A stretch of 64,000 nt of DNA, taken from Rhodamnia argentea. Taxonomy: Eukaryota; Streptophyta; Magnoliopsida; Myrtales; Myrtaceae. The stretch's first letter is position 1, and every line of letters begins with the position of its first letter. The DNA lies in NCBI RefSeq assembly GCF_020921035.1, contig NC_063158.1, forward strand, positions 6,554,001 to 6,618,000. The letters run 5' to 3'. Below, one piece after another: positions 1-10,665 of the stretch. The translations under genes were made by a program, and so were the position numbers. The notes beneath the pieces are model-generated. The model did not search any database, was not told the origin of the DNA, and worked only from the letters and a program-made list of their open reading frames with translations.

Positions 1-119
1 TAAATTTGTTATAACATTTTGGGGAGATGATCGTTTTGGATCACGAAGGAATTATTCCCGCCGGACTTGGCTCACACTTTTGAGCGCGAAGCTTTGATTA
101 GCCCCACTCCCACCGCCTC

Positions 120-1260
120 AAGCCCTCTATTTAAGGGCATGTCTTGCTCTCTCCTCCCCATTTTCTTTTCCTCCCCTTGGTGGACGACCCTTTCCTATCT
201 CATCGCTCTCTCTCTCTCTCTCTCTCTCTCTCGGTTACCCTCTCATCCGAAACTCTTTCTCTCCGATTCTTGCACTGGGGACACCATGGTTCGATGACAG
301 CGGTCCACGAGCTTCCCTCATCTCATGCTCGGTTCTGCTCGACGCTTGCTCTTGCCCATTTCTCTTCAAAACCATGCAACACCAAAATGGAAAGAGGAGA
401 CCCACGGCTCGTTTGGCAATGATTCGATCTCCGTTTGCTCCGGAATTCATTCTAAGGCAAGTACTCATCTAACCCTACCTCTAGACGGCTAGATTGATGT
501 TCGTGTGGTGCGAAACTTCGATTTGAAAATGGGTATAAAGGAAGGAAAATGGGTTTGCATGTCGGGGTAGATGACCTTGTAAGGACGATCTATCGCTTGA
601 TTTAGCGTCCTTAGATCTTGTGTGAGCTGACTCTATAGTCTGATTGTCTTGGATATCACCAGATGGGCGTGAATTGAAGTTGAGCCGCTGTGGGTATTTG
701 GCCGTGCATCGTGGGGGAGATTGTGGTGTTCTATAGGTTGAGGATACCGTGTTTTGACGAGGACAGAGGATTAAGTCGGAAATGGCGTTGACTGTGAGTC
801 TCGAGAAGTTTTTCTTGGGAGTTTGTTAGTTCGATTGCCATTTGGGTTCATTAATAGAAGCTACATGAAGTTCGACCACAAGATGGGGAAGAAAGGTTTA
901 ATGGATTCGTGCACCCCTTCATGTTCTTACCTGTGTCTTAAGAACCTCCGTGCCTTTGTTTCACGTTGCTTTCTGTTTTGTATTCTGTTGACTTGTGGTC
1001 TGCTGAGATTTACTTGACTGAACGAATGGATGGACTGTCTAGTAGTTTGCCTAGATGTTTACTTGCGGAGCCTTCGACTCACCCCCGTTGTTATAATCCC
1101 TTTTTCAGATCGATAACAAAGACAAAGCGATGTGATACCATGGAAGATAGAATGAAGTTGGAGCTCGAAGATGGTACTAGCTCAGTACTTGGGTGTAGAG
1201 CTTTCCCATTGATTTTCTTCCTAATGTATTCTTGTGTTTCGCTTTAATAAAAGACGGTGT
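120..1260 (+). other. possible small transcribed unit, unrecognised
   Basis: A TATTTAA box lies near 126, followed by a pyrimidine-rich leader with a CT repeat, ATG-containing short ORFs (144-422) and a late block from about 1110 with an ORF end at 1247 and an AATAAA signal near 1246. This resembles a promoter, an intron-containing transcript and a polyadenylation site. No translated piece matches a family I recognise, and no splice model gives a convincing protein. It could be a non-coding RNA, the 5' part of a decayed gene, or chance. Confidence 0.2.
206..232. repeat. (CT)n microsatellite
   Basis: About 13 uninterrupted CT units. It lies just downstream of a TATTTAA box, where plant genes often have CT-rich leaders. 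Confidence 0.95.
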
Positions 1261-2188
1261 ACCTAACTTGTTATACATATATGTAAAATAATTTGTTGAA
1301 TGATCTTACTGTGTGCGTGTGATACAAGTAGTGAACCCTATTAAGGCCATATCCTATTAGGCGTGCCCGCCATTTCTTTATGCATGCTCTTGTATGTAAT
1401 TCTGTATGGCCGCTGATTGTTTTTAATTTATTAAGCTTCCGCATGCGCCCTCTACTATATACATAATATAAGATTAAAGCAGAACACGTTAGTAATAAGA
1501 ATGGGCGGATGCCCTGGGACGTCCCGCACGTTACGTGCATGTCGGGCAATAATTAGAACTATCTAATATGATTATCAATATAACCCTGAGATTACGTGAT
1601 TTTCTAGATGATGTACATTACTTGATATGAGACCAAATTAACCCTATGCCTTTGTGCAATCTATATGAAACAAAGATTGCATTTTTTTTATTTGACTTTT
1701 CTTTTTTCTTAAAAAAATGCATGATTCTAAATCTATATGTACTCTAAAACTAACATGCATTTGCCCTAATTAATATATTAAGAATGTGTCCTAAACTCTA
1801 AATATGCATGAGAGTGTGATCTGCAATGATCGATAATATTATGATGCATTGTAATACACGTTAAGTTTTCATCGGATCATTCATAACGTGTTATTTCAAA
1901 GCAAACAGATTTCAATTGATCAAATCAATCATAGCAAGTCGCGGAAGATAAGATTAAGGTCTGACCTTAGGGCATAAAGGTCCGAAAGCCTAGTACGCCT
2001 TTGTTAATGAAGGTAAACAATAAAAAGAAAAGTTAGAGCAAACTAAGGTTTAAATTTCAAATAAAATGTATCTGAAAAAATATATACTCAAAATTAAACA
2101 CATCTGAACTTACCTAGACTCGGGAATAGCTATGGACACCGAAGCAACGCTATCAAATCCACCGAACTGTCGGACGAGGTGTGGGACT
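1261..2188. other. AT-rich intergenic DNA, no gene seen
   Basis: No ORF with recognisable protein similarity, no RNA gene and no clear repeat boundary. The right edge abuts the hAT target-site duplication. If the flank at 18493 belongs to a copia remnant, the last 100 bases here may be part of the same interrupted element. Confidence 0.5.
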
Positions 2189-2197
2189 AGTGGAGCT
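2189..2197. repeat. left target-site duplication of the hAT element
   Basis: AGTGGAGCT occurs here and again at 18484-18492, flanking the hAT. hAT transposases make 8-bp duplications, so the duplication is eight of these nine bases and one shared base is ambiguous. Confidence 0.6.
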
Positions 2198-2307
2198 AAA
2201 GGGTGCCATTTGGGCCCGTGGGCCCGGAACCGGCCCGTTGACCGGGTCCACGGTTTCGGAACCGTGGGAACCGTGAAAGGAAAAAAAATAAAAAAATAAA
2301 GGCGGGG

Positions 2308-2312
2308 CCCGG
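2308..2312. repeat. 5-bp target-site duplication CCCGG (left) of the LTR retrotransposon
   Basis: CCCGG directly precedes the TG of the left LTR and recurs at 15696-15700 directly after the CA of the right LTR. This is the expected 5-bp duplication of a Ty3/gypsy integration. Confidence 0.92.
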
Positions 2313-3733
2313 TGTCGCGACCTAAAAAAAATAGACGAGTTAATTTTCGGGCTAATGGATTATCAGGTTAATTAATTAACTAACCTAACTCGGACTCTCC
2401 CAAGTCCATACCAAATCGCAACTTAAAGTTCAAATAATTAACATGCAATGTGATTTGAATTTGGAGTCGCCACTAATCATTTTCGGTAGGTTGATTAGAA
2501 ACCTAAATAAAATAGCGGGAGAAAACTATCTTATTTCCGCGAACCGGAGATTTTGAATTCGGGGATTTGGTTACGTCAGATTTCTCTAACGCCCTTTCGG
2601 TACCATTTTCATGAAAAATATTTGATTTGGCAATTTTGATGGATTTTACTTGAAATTCAAAGATGCAATTTTTTTGGTTTTTTCTTCTTTTTTATGGGGA
2701 TGTAAAACATTGAACTTTGTACAATATACACCATGGGTGATTTAGAAAGAAAGAAAACGCAGCCAATCACGAGTATTTACAAAAATAAATTAACATGTAA
2801 TAATGCTAAAATTTGGAACACGTGACATGTCTAAAATAAACAGACAAATGTTCAAACCAAACGATTACATTTTTGTAGATCGAGATGGAAATGATTACCT
2901 TCTATTACACAAAATCTTACTCACATACACGTTATAGTTCCCTTCAAGATCTCGGAGTTGGAAGAACGCGGCTGTCGTCGAAAATGGCAAGCAATGGCGT
3001 TGTTGGGTGGCGAGAGGCGAAATATGTGTCGGGACTCGTCGAAGATGATGCTCGACTAAAACTCTTTTTTCACTCTCGAATTTTCTCTTCTGATTTTTCT
3101 CAAGAACTCTCTTTTTCCTCTCTAAAAATTCCTCTCAAAAACTCTCTCAAAACTCTCTCAATTCTCTTCCACTCTTCCTAAAAAAACTCTCTCAATTCTC
3201 TTCTACTCTCTCTCAATTCTCTTCCACTTCCCCCCTCTCAAACTCTTCTCAAGAGCTCTCTCTTTTATAGGCAAAGTTCTTCATCCTTCATTCTTCACCT
3301 TCATTTCTTCACCTTCCATCTTCATCTTCCCTTCTTCATCTTCATTTCTTCACCTTCCATTTTCATCTTCCCTTCTTCATCTTCATTTCTTCACCTTCCA
3401 TTTTCATCTTCCCTTCATTATCTTCCCTTCATCATCTTCTTTTCATCATCTTCCCTTCTTCATCTTCTTTTGGTATTTGCAATACGATCCCCGAAGTTCC
3501 AAGTATTTGCAATACGAGTCCCCGAAATTTTAAGTATTTGCAATACAGTCCTTGAAGTTTCAAATCTTCTCGGTGTATTTTTCCATCCCGTGCCTAGTCT
3601 AGACGCATGCTAAATTAAGTGTTCTGCTTGCCCGATTATATGCCAATGCAATGTACGCTAAAAATAAATATGTGAGATGATTTTTTATAATTTTTATGCA
3701 AAAAATAGATTAATCAAAATTTAGGCGTCAACA
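2313..3733 (-). repeat. LTR, downstream (3') copy in element orientation
   Basis: Direct repeat of 14275-15695, both 1421 bp, starting TGTCGCGACC and ending GGCGTCAACA on the plus strand. It contains a run of TTCATCTTC-like pyrimidine repeats (about 3270-3470) and three tandem units of about 34 bp beginning TATTTGCAATAC (about 3473-3575). The small plus-strand ORF at 2885-3181 lies antisense to the element, and its counterpart in the other LTR is cut short by a one-base T-run difference, so it is not a gene. Confidence 0.95.
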
Positions 3734-3746
3734 GCTGCCCCTCTTT
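3734..3746 (-). promoter_or_regulatory. polypurine tract of the LTR retrotransposon
   Basis: On the minus strand this reads AAAGAGGGGCAGC directly against the TGTTGACG start of the downstream LTR. That is the position for the plus-strand DNA primer during reverse transcription. Confidence 0.85.
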
Positions 3747-4104
3747 GAGTGGAGGCTCGTAGAGGTTCCGCTCAAAGACAAAATTGAATCCTAAATTTTG
3801 ACAAGTGCAAATTATGGATGAACTTTTTGGCGGGAGTTTTAATCCCATTTTTTATGTAATGAAGTGATGCATGATATGCAAGACTCGTAAATAACACGTG
3901 TCATAATTTCCCTTTTTCATGTTAGAGAAACCTGCACATGGATCGCATACAAGAATACCTGTTTTACCAAATTTCTCGTAAGCTAATGGTTCTCTTAATT
4001 TCCAAGCTTCTTTTTGCGGATGCAAGGATTTTAAGGTATTTGGCCTATCTGTTATCGGAGACTTCTCCCTAATGCAAGACAACGCAAGATATGTGTGTCG
4101 TTTG
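3747..4104 (-). other. non-coding 3' region of the retrotransposon
   Basis: Between the polypurine tract and the tandem repeats. No recognisable protein on either strand. Confidence 0.5.
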
Positions 4105-4625
4105 AGATCACAAGAGCTACGTCGTTGTGAGTCGAAAGAAGTGGGATCAAGTTCACAAGAGCTACGTCGTTGTGAGTTGATTAAATGTCGAAATCGCCAG
4201 TGCATATGTCTTCACGATTCGATAAAGGGGAACCAAAATCATAAGAGCTACGTCGTTATGATTTGGTTTGGAAAAAATATGGGTGCTTATGTCTTCATGA
4301 TTTGATAAAGGAGCCGAAAATCATAAGAGCTATGTCATTATGAGCCGACTAAAGGTCAAGATCACCAGTGCATACGTCTTCGTGATTCGATACCGAAATC
4401 ATAAGAGCTACGTCGTTATGATTTGAAGAGATGTCAAGATCGCCGGTGCATATGTCTTCACGTCCCGAGATTGAAACCATAAGAGCTACGTCGTTATGAT
4501 TTGATAAGATGTCAAGATCGCCAGTGCATATGTCTTCACGTCCCGAGATTGAAACCATAAGAGCTACGTCGTTATGATTTGATAAGATGTCAAGATCGCC
4601 AAGTGCATATGTCTACACGACTTGA
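4105..4625 (-). repeat. 78-80 bp tandem repeat array with a hairpin in each unit
   Basis: Seven copies of the core AAGAGCTACGTCGTT occur at about 4112, 4156, 4243, 4323, 4403, 4481 and 4559. The last five are spaced about 80, 80, 78 and 78 bp. Each core is flanked by inverted arms: TCACAA/TTGTGA in copies 1-2, AAATCATAA/TTATGATTT in copies 3 and 5, TCATAA/TTATGA in copy 4 and CATAA/TTATG in copies 6-7. Between cores is a second conserved block, GTGCATATGTCTTCACG. Because 78 is divisible by three, the minus strand reads as a repeated 26-residue peptide at 4349-4558, which I regard as incidental. Tandem repeats in the 3' non-coding part are a known trait of Tat/Ogre elements. Confidence 0.9.
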
Positions 4626-7600
4626 CGGAAGAGGCATATTGCCCGAATTGAACAATATTTGATAGGAGCACCATCGAATGGAATCGATAAGTACAAAAGG
4701 GGCATATTGCTCGAATTGAATCATAACAACTATCATGAGAAGAGTTGTTAATTTGAAAAGGGGTTCGGAAAACTTACCGGGTTCTCCAAACGATTAATCA
4801 AGGAACGGCGCGATTGTCGTATCATACCCGGTAGGCATTTGCCAGCAAAACTTGCTCATTCAATAATCCTTGGATGAATTTCGAGACCTTGGGAGGGAAC
4901 TCGAACATCGGGAATGTATTACCTATCATAGAATGTCGGAGGTAACACACACAAACATATTCAACAATGAGTATAATGCAATCACTCATACTATGGTTCA
5001 TGCATAACCATTCGTCAAGTTTGCATTACCAATTTTGTCCAGGGAGGTTCTCACATTACGAATACCTCGAATGTGAGCCGAACGGGGGGACTTCATCCGA
5101 AAGGGCTTTCTTTCACTCTCGAGAAAAGCTATTTATCCCTGTCTGCCAGGATTCAAGAGAAATCACTCAATCTTTCCATCATCGCATTCGATAAGGATCC
5201 AAGTAATCTCGCAATTGATACAACCGAGTCGATCCGGAGGTCTTGATTAGGACCGTAATGAGAGCTAGGTCAAAGGTTTACAAAGGGGACTCCAGTTGAG
5301 TCAAGGTCTCTTTGAAATGAATTTCTTCATCATTTGCTCCGGATTTACAAGTCAAGAATCCTGCAAAAATGAGAGAGAAATAATCTTGCTCGAACTTCTT
5401 CGAGTGATGCTTAAAATCATTTAACTCTACGTTAACTCAAGTGCCCTAATCAGAAGAGACTTTGGAGGGTTATAACGTAGGCTAGGATTGGGGACCGAGG
5501 AACGAAAAGGCTCGTTTTGGCTCAGAAATTAAATGAGAAGGGGCTTGACGTTGGTGATCATCGCCGACTAGTCACCGATCTTGGTCTTCCGGAAATGTCT
5601 TGGGAAAGAATACCATCATTGAATGAGGGATGGTAGTTTTCTACTGAAAATTGCACTTTACAAACCGATTTCTTGGGGAGTCTTCTTCATAACAAGTGTC
5701 TGTCAAGGATTTGCAAGAGACACAATGCAAACATGTACATGGAATTTACAACTTAACATGCAAAAATGTACATTCAAAATTCAGAAGTACTTTACAAATG
5801 AATGTGCATTGGCCTTACTTTTGGTAGGCACTTTTGCTTTTCCTATGCTTGAAATTTTCATATGAGATCAGCCTTTGCTTTTCTTACTCCTAACTCTCAT
5901 TTTTTTTTTTTTTTTCGAGAGCAGGCCCTTCTCCTTTAAGCTGAGTTTGCCTCTCTTTTTTTTTTTACAATCCCATGATTTTGAACCAGGAATTACAACA
6001 AGCATAATGATCATTCGGGAATTCTCCGTTGACTCGACCATCTCCAATTCTAATCCTTGGGAAAATGCTATCTTCGCATTTGGAATGAGCAAATGATCAC
6101 CAACAGGGGTTTAAGAAATGAATTTGCAGGCTCAAGTGGGCTATGCAAAGAATGAAGTGTATAGGATAGAGAAGTGAATGCTCTTCATCATCCTAAGGCA
6201 CTTGAATTAAAATTCGAGTATAAATGCAAAGAAACACCCGAAGATTAATGTTAGTCCGAGCAAGAAAATTTCTAACCATTTACCTCGTGTTCTTTGCTAG
6301 AATTAAATCGTCTGGACCCCGATGTGGGGTGGTTCTTGACAGGGGTAAAGAAATGAAACCACCGCTCAAAAGGGGTAATCAATGGATCACCTGTAGTGTT
6401 TGGGATAGAGAACTGAATGCCTCTGTCATTTCGGCTATCGTATCTTTCGCGAGAAAACTCTTTATCTCGGGGAATGCGGAATTTAGCCATCGTTCAACTC
6501 TCCCGAAAAAATGGGACGTGTTTGGGAAAGGATTGCCTTTCATCATCCTGCCCTGCCCCATTCCATACATTCGATGTATCTTATGTAGTTCATGTTCCTT
6601 ATTCAGAGTTGGTAAATTAAACATGAGGAACAGTCATGCATAAACTATGCAATGTATGAGTGTTTTTTAGCATATAAAATGCAGCAACTTTTTATCTTGG
6701 TGGACAGAATTCACAAGCACATAAGAAACTTCTTAGGGGTGTGGATTGGGAGTTGCCCCTGCTCATGCAAATGAGTTGCAAAACTTCATTATCCGGTTCG
6801 AGACATGAGATTGTCAAAGGCTCCGAGGAATTTTTTATTTCATTAATTTTTCCGGGAGAATGGATACTTCCCTATCCGGAAAGGCGGTGACCCTCGTAAA
6901 AATCAAAAGGGAAAGCATCAATGTACGTTCTTATGTCCTAAACGAGTTGAAACGATACCGCTTTACCCTTGTACGTATTCCTTGTGAACTTTGAATTTGA
7001 AAAGATCGGCTCATCTGGATCGGGTTGTATGTCCGGGATGTTATCTCTTCAAGTTTTGTAACCATCTAGGCTGAGCTTCAATCGGCATTGAATCGCGAAG
7101 CAAAAAGGTTTTTATTAATCTTTGTACATTGATGCCAAATCCCGGGATCGAACCCGGGACGCCTCGGACCACTTGTCATTCCCCCAACCACCGAGTGTGG
7201 TGATGTTGGCGTCCACGGTTGGTTCGCTTTTTGCTATATTGTTCTCAAAACAGTTGGCAATCCCCTGTTGAGAATAAAATAAGCATAATTTAGAGTTTGA
7301 AATAACCGAGAGCCAATTGGGACGATACGGAGTTACCCATCTTTGAGCCCGTCCGGCCTTTTACTCGTATTCTCCCAAGTAAGGCTATTCGGAATCTCTC
7401 TTTACGGGCGTTCAGGGGCGTCGTCCACAAATTGATTTGCTACAGGCCTAGCTTAGTAAGGAACTTACGCATTTTGACAAGAGAGGAGAAAATTCGTCCT
7501 TTAACTCTAGGCAAATTCTAGACAGTTAGAGAGTAAAAAAATATCCCGGGTAGAGGAACTATACATGGAGTTAAAGGAGTATTCATGCGAGATTGGTTCC

Positions 7601-8037
7601 ACCTCTCTTGCTGGCCACTTCAACGATCAAGCGATTCTGTCTTGGACTAAACACCAACAATCGTTGTTTGAAGACCCATAATAACTTGCTTCGGATCACG
7701 GCTCTGGAGGTCCTTCATTTCCAAACAGGCTCATCAAGGTAGCAAGCTCATCATCAAAGTAATCTTCTGATTTTTCGAGCAATTGATACTCGAATTGGGC
7801 ATTGTTACTTGCTAACACTGGTGACATTGTTTGTGAGCGATCGACTCCTTAAGCTTGAGCCTCCGTCGTTGCTCGGGAACTTGTAGGGATGATCAACCTG
7901 GTCCGCTACTAGAACCACCAGCGGAAGGTTGGTATGACTGTATTCTTGATTGGGAAGTGGCCGGGTACCTTTTGCTCGGTAGGTTTTCCGGAATTGATCT
8001 TCCGACCAACTCGGGTCCGGTCGCCTTGGTCCCAAGC
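4626..8037 (-). other. long non-coding part of the retrotransposon
   Basis: No convincing protein. Visible structure: two copies of GGCATATTGC(C/T)CGAATTGAA (4632, 4703); poly-T runs at 5901-5915 and 5958-5967; a diverged repeat between about 6098-6200 and 6339-6440, each with GGATAGAGAA(G/C)TGAATGC; and a tRNA-T-arm-like palindrome CCCGGGATCGAACCCGGG at 7140-7157. Since the LTRs are almost identical, all of this moved with the element and is not later debris. Confidence 0.5.
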
Positions 8038-8640
8038 TGCATCGTGCTTCCTCGCCTTATCTCTAACCCTTTGAAGGTGATTTGTTACACTTTGCATGGT
8101 GAGTCCGTCTATATTCATCATTTTGTGTACGGCCGATTGGTCGTCTTGAATTGATTCCTAGCCGTCGAATCGCCTCAATGAATATAGAATGAAGCTTGGC
8201 GGACCAAAGGGGCCTTTTCTTTTGGACAAAATCGTCGTCGTCGCCTTGGTCGTGGTTTTTTTGTACAAGTAATTGCTTCCTTACAGCATGCTGCCAAATG
8301 TTTTGGAGCACTTGAACGCGCCGGCTTCGCGGGACGTCTCGAGCACCATGCGATATGGCCCTCGTTATGAACTCGCTGATCATTACTTGCGATACTACGA
8401 TGACCTGTATGTCCAACTCGGAATCAATGATCTTTAAGAGATCGAAACCGTCCATGTCGATCCCTACGACGGCTGTGACGACGATGTCAAAATCATATTT
8501 GTACTTGCCTCGGTACTTGTAAGGCATCCGTTGCTTTCGCATTAGCAAAAACCCCGTACATGCAACTTCTCAAGCATAGCAACGAGGATTGAGAGGGAAA
8601 CGGGGTTGCCATCAATGACCATGACTCGCGAGATCTTCGG
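8038..8640 (-). pseudogene. captured type-B response regulator fragment (receiver + GARP), degenerate
   Basis: On the minus strand the receiver opens with RVMVIDGNPVSLSILVAMLE (about 8619-8560). After a frameshift near 8545 come YDFDIVVTAVVGIDMDGFDL and ITRAISHGARD, then VLQNIWQHAVRKQ. A short linker leads to the GARP DNA-binding domain, KRPLWSAKLHSIFIEAIRRL (about 8223-8164). After another frameshift near 8120 the GARP end reads MMNIDGLTMQSVTNHLQRVR. This is the order of plant type-B ARRs, which act in cytokinin signalling. The phosphoacceptor aspartate position (DVHMPDMDG in the family) reads TAVVGIDMDG, and the acidic pair near the start reads DG, so phosphotransfer could not work. The receiver-GARP linker is about 20 residues, shorter than normal. 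No introns are visible where host genes usually have them. Confidence 0.8.
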
Positions 8641-9102
8641 GATAGGAAGGTTCCCATACTTCCGCCTGGAATGAACGTGTTTTTCTTTTAAAACCTTCCA
8701 TATGTAGATCAAAAATGGCTGTTTCGACCGGAGACCGAGCTTTAGATGTTCTCGGACTTGCAAAACAATCTGCCCGAAAATCACAAAAGTGATGGTGGTC
8801 TTTCGTGACGAGTTCTGGTGGTCATTTATAAACTTTTTCTGATCTGTTAGTCTCGCATATAGGTTCTTGCTTTTTCTACGAAAGAGGACAACTTTTTCTC
8901 TCCTTTCCGGTCTTAGTGCCTTGGATCCATTTCGTAATAACTCTTGCCTCTCACTCAATCTGTCATCTTTTTCCTTTTTCGATATGTAGGAGTCCTCAAA
9001 TCTTTTCGCTTTCTCTATGAACGAGGCAGTTATTTCCTTCCTCGGATCTTTTCGGTTCCCCCTACGAACGAGGCGATTATTTCCTTCCTCGGATCTTTTC
9101 AC
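8641..9102 (-). pseudogene. charged ORF upstream of and in frame with the response regulator start
   Basis: A minus-strand ORF from 9102 runs in frame into the receiver start at about 8640 and closes at 8542. Its first 150 or so residues are rich in K, R and E and match no family I know; repeated FLIRR/SFHFL-like segments on the other strand reflect a local repeat of TTTCCTTCCTCGGATCTTTT (about 9031-9132). It may be the original 5' UTR and leader of the captured transcript, or element DNA fused to it. Confidence 0.35.
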
Positions 9103-9479
9103 TTCCTCCCGAGGCGGTTATTTCCTCGAATCTTTTTGCTTTCTCTAATAACGAGGCAGCTATTTTTTCTCAAATCTTTTTGCATCTATCTATGTGAAGG
9201 CTTTTAATGCTTTTCCTTTCGGCGTTCAGTCAAATCTGACAAAGAATTCACGCATTTAAGCATGATGATATTTGCGGATAGTCTTGTTTCTTTGCCCCTT
9301 GATTAACTCTAGGCGTAAAAGGAAGAATGTCTCACATGGGGACTTTGTAACAAACAAGTACATTCATTCACGCATGTCTCTACTTCTCTTGAGAATTCAT
9401 AAGGGCTAGCTAGTAATGCTCAAAAGAGTGATATTTTGAAAGCCCAAAATAAAAACTCAAGCTTCATGTAGGCTACTGA
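9103..9479 (-). other. retrotransposon DNA between the two captured gene fragments
   Basis: No protein recognised. The left end contains further copies of the CGGATCTTTTCRCTT-type short repeat. Confidence 0.4.
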
Positions 9480-9990
9480 TTCGGAGTTTCATCGGTGTTG
9501 AATTGGCCGATCGTGACATCGTGGAAACTCCAATTGTAGTGATGCATGTCACTTCCCTCGAAGGGCATCGGTTACGCCTCCGCAAGGCCGACATTCCGGG
9601 ATGTATCCCCAACGAAATCCGATTGTGCGAGAACTTGCTCGGGAGGATGAATCGATAAATGAGCATTTTCAATGCTCGGATGTGGCTCATCAAGGAACAT
9701 GCCACCAAAGGTGATGGGGTTGTTTGCAGACATGGCAAATAGCGATGTTAAGAGCATCCCTATACCTCTTGATCTCTGCTCGAAGCTCTTCATTTTCTTC
9801 CTTTAGAGACGCAAGTTCATGACTTTCACTTTGAACTTTCACTCGGGCCCGCTTGTTTTGAAACCAAAACCCGACCTTCAAGGGCTCCATTCCTAGCTTC
9901 CGGCTCAACTCATTTTTTCGTTTCCCGTTCACGTAAGGGTACTCCTTGAAGGCAGCTTCGAGCTCTTTGATTTGATGTTTTCTTTTCGGG
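9480..9990 (-). pseudogene. captured HD-ZIP class IV fragment (homeodomain end + leucine zipper), degenerate
   Basis: Minus-strand translation from about 9985 gives KRKHQIKELEAAFKEYPYVN, then ELSRKLGMEPLKVGFWFQNK: homeodomain helices 1-3 with the WFQNKR recognition helix (usual form VKFWFQNKRTQMK). It continues SHELASLKEENEELRAEIKR and YRDALNIAICHVC, the zipper-loop-zipper with the C-x-x-C of HD-ZIP IV proteins (usual ALSNATCPNCGGP). After a frameshift near 9725 the neighbouring frame reads ITFGGMFLDEPHPSIENAHL, corresponding to the family's GEMSFDEHHLRIENARL. HD-ZIP IV factors (GL2, ANL2, PDF2 group) control epidermal identity. The START domain is missing. The fragment lies inside the retrotransposon, in the same orientation as gag-integrase. 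Confidence 0.82.
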
Positions 9991-10665
9991 GTTGACTACG
10001 GTTCTTCTTTGCTGCTATTGTTGTTCTTGTTATCGAGATCTTGAACTTCACCGCCAAGGGAGTTGGGTTTTACGGCCTCAGGCTGGATCCGGCCTCGAAA
10101 TTCAGCGAGTTCATTCTCGGGGATGTCTAGGTTGGTTGCCTCCAAGTAAGTCTTTGGTAGCCTCCAAACATGTTGGATTGAAATACTTCTTACCGCCTTT
10201 TGTTCACTCTACTCTCCGATGTATGCTTACTCTCTCCAAATTCTTCTGAGTGAACATGCATGTTCCAGAGCCTCCCTTTTAACGTGGATGAAAACCACTA
10301 AGCCGGTGCTTCTCCCAAGATTTCGTGTTTCCCGCTCTGTCTTCTTCATTTCCTTCTGACATGGTGGGACCCTCAAATCTTTTCTGCAGTATGCTTGTCC
10401 CTCTTTTAATATGGCGGAACCTTTAAGTCATTTCGCAACTTTTTCGAATTCGTGAGCCTCGAGATGGTAGATCCGTGATTCACGGACGAAACGTCTGTAG
10501 TTTCACCCGGATAATTAACTCGGCCCCCACAATAATTATTGCTATGACTTTTTCTGCCCTTTAAATTAGGGTTTAACGCCGAGACGATTATCGTTTTCAT
10601 ATCTTCATCTCCAACCTTCTAAGCACTCTTTCGCATCCACTCTTTTTCAAAGAATCTCAGCAACA
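9991..10665 (+). other. upstream region of the antisense ORF
   Basis: No protein recognised. On the plus strand the last 100 bases include TTAGGGTTTAAC and a CT-rich leader just before the ATG at 10666, resembling a plant 5' UTR. No clear TATA box. Confidence 0.35.

Noticed and set aside
1331..1346. GTGAACCCTATTAAGG shared with 29157
   Set aside because: Only about 16 bp match, and neighbouring sequence does not align; too short to call a repeat.
2885..3181. 98-codon ORF in the LTR, with a shortened twin at 14847-15056
   Set aside because: Antisense to the element, and a one-base difference in a T run between the LTRs changes its length; no conserved protein.
4349..4558. Minus-strand repeated 26-residue peptide
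   Set aside because: The 78-bp DNA unit is divisible by three, so repetition is automatic; stops occur on both sides and other units break the frame.
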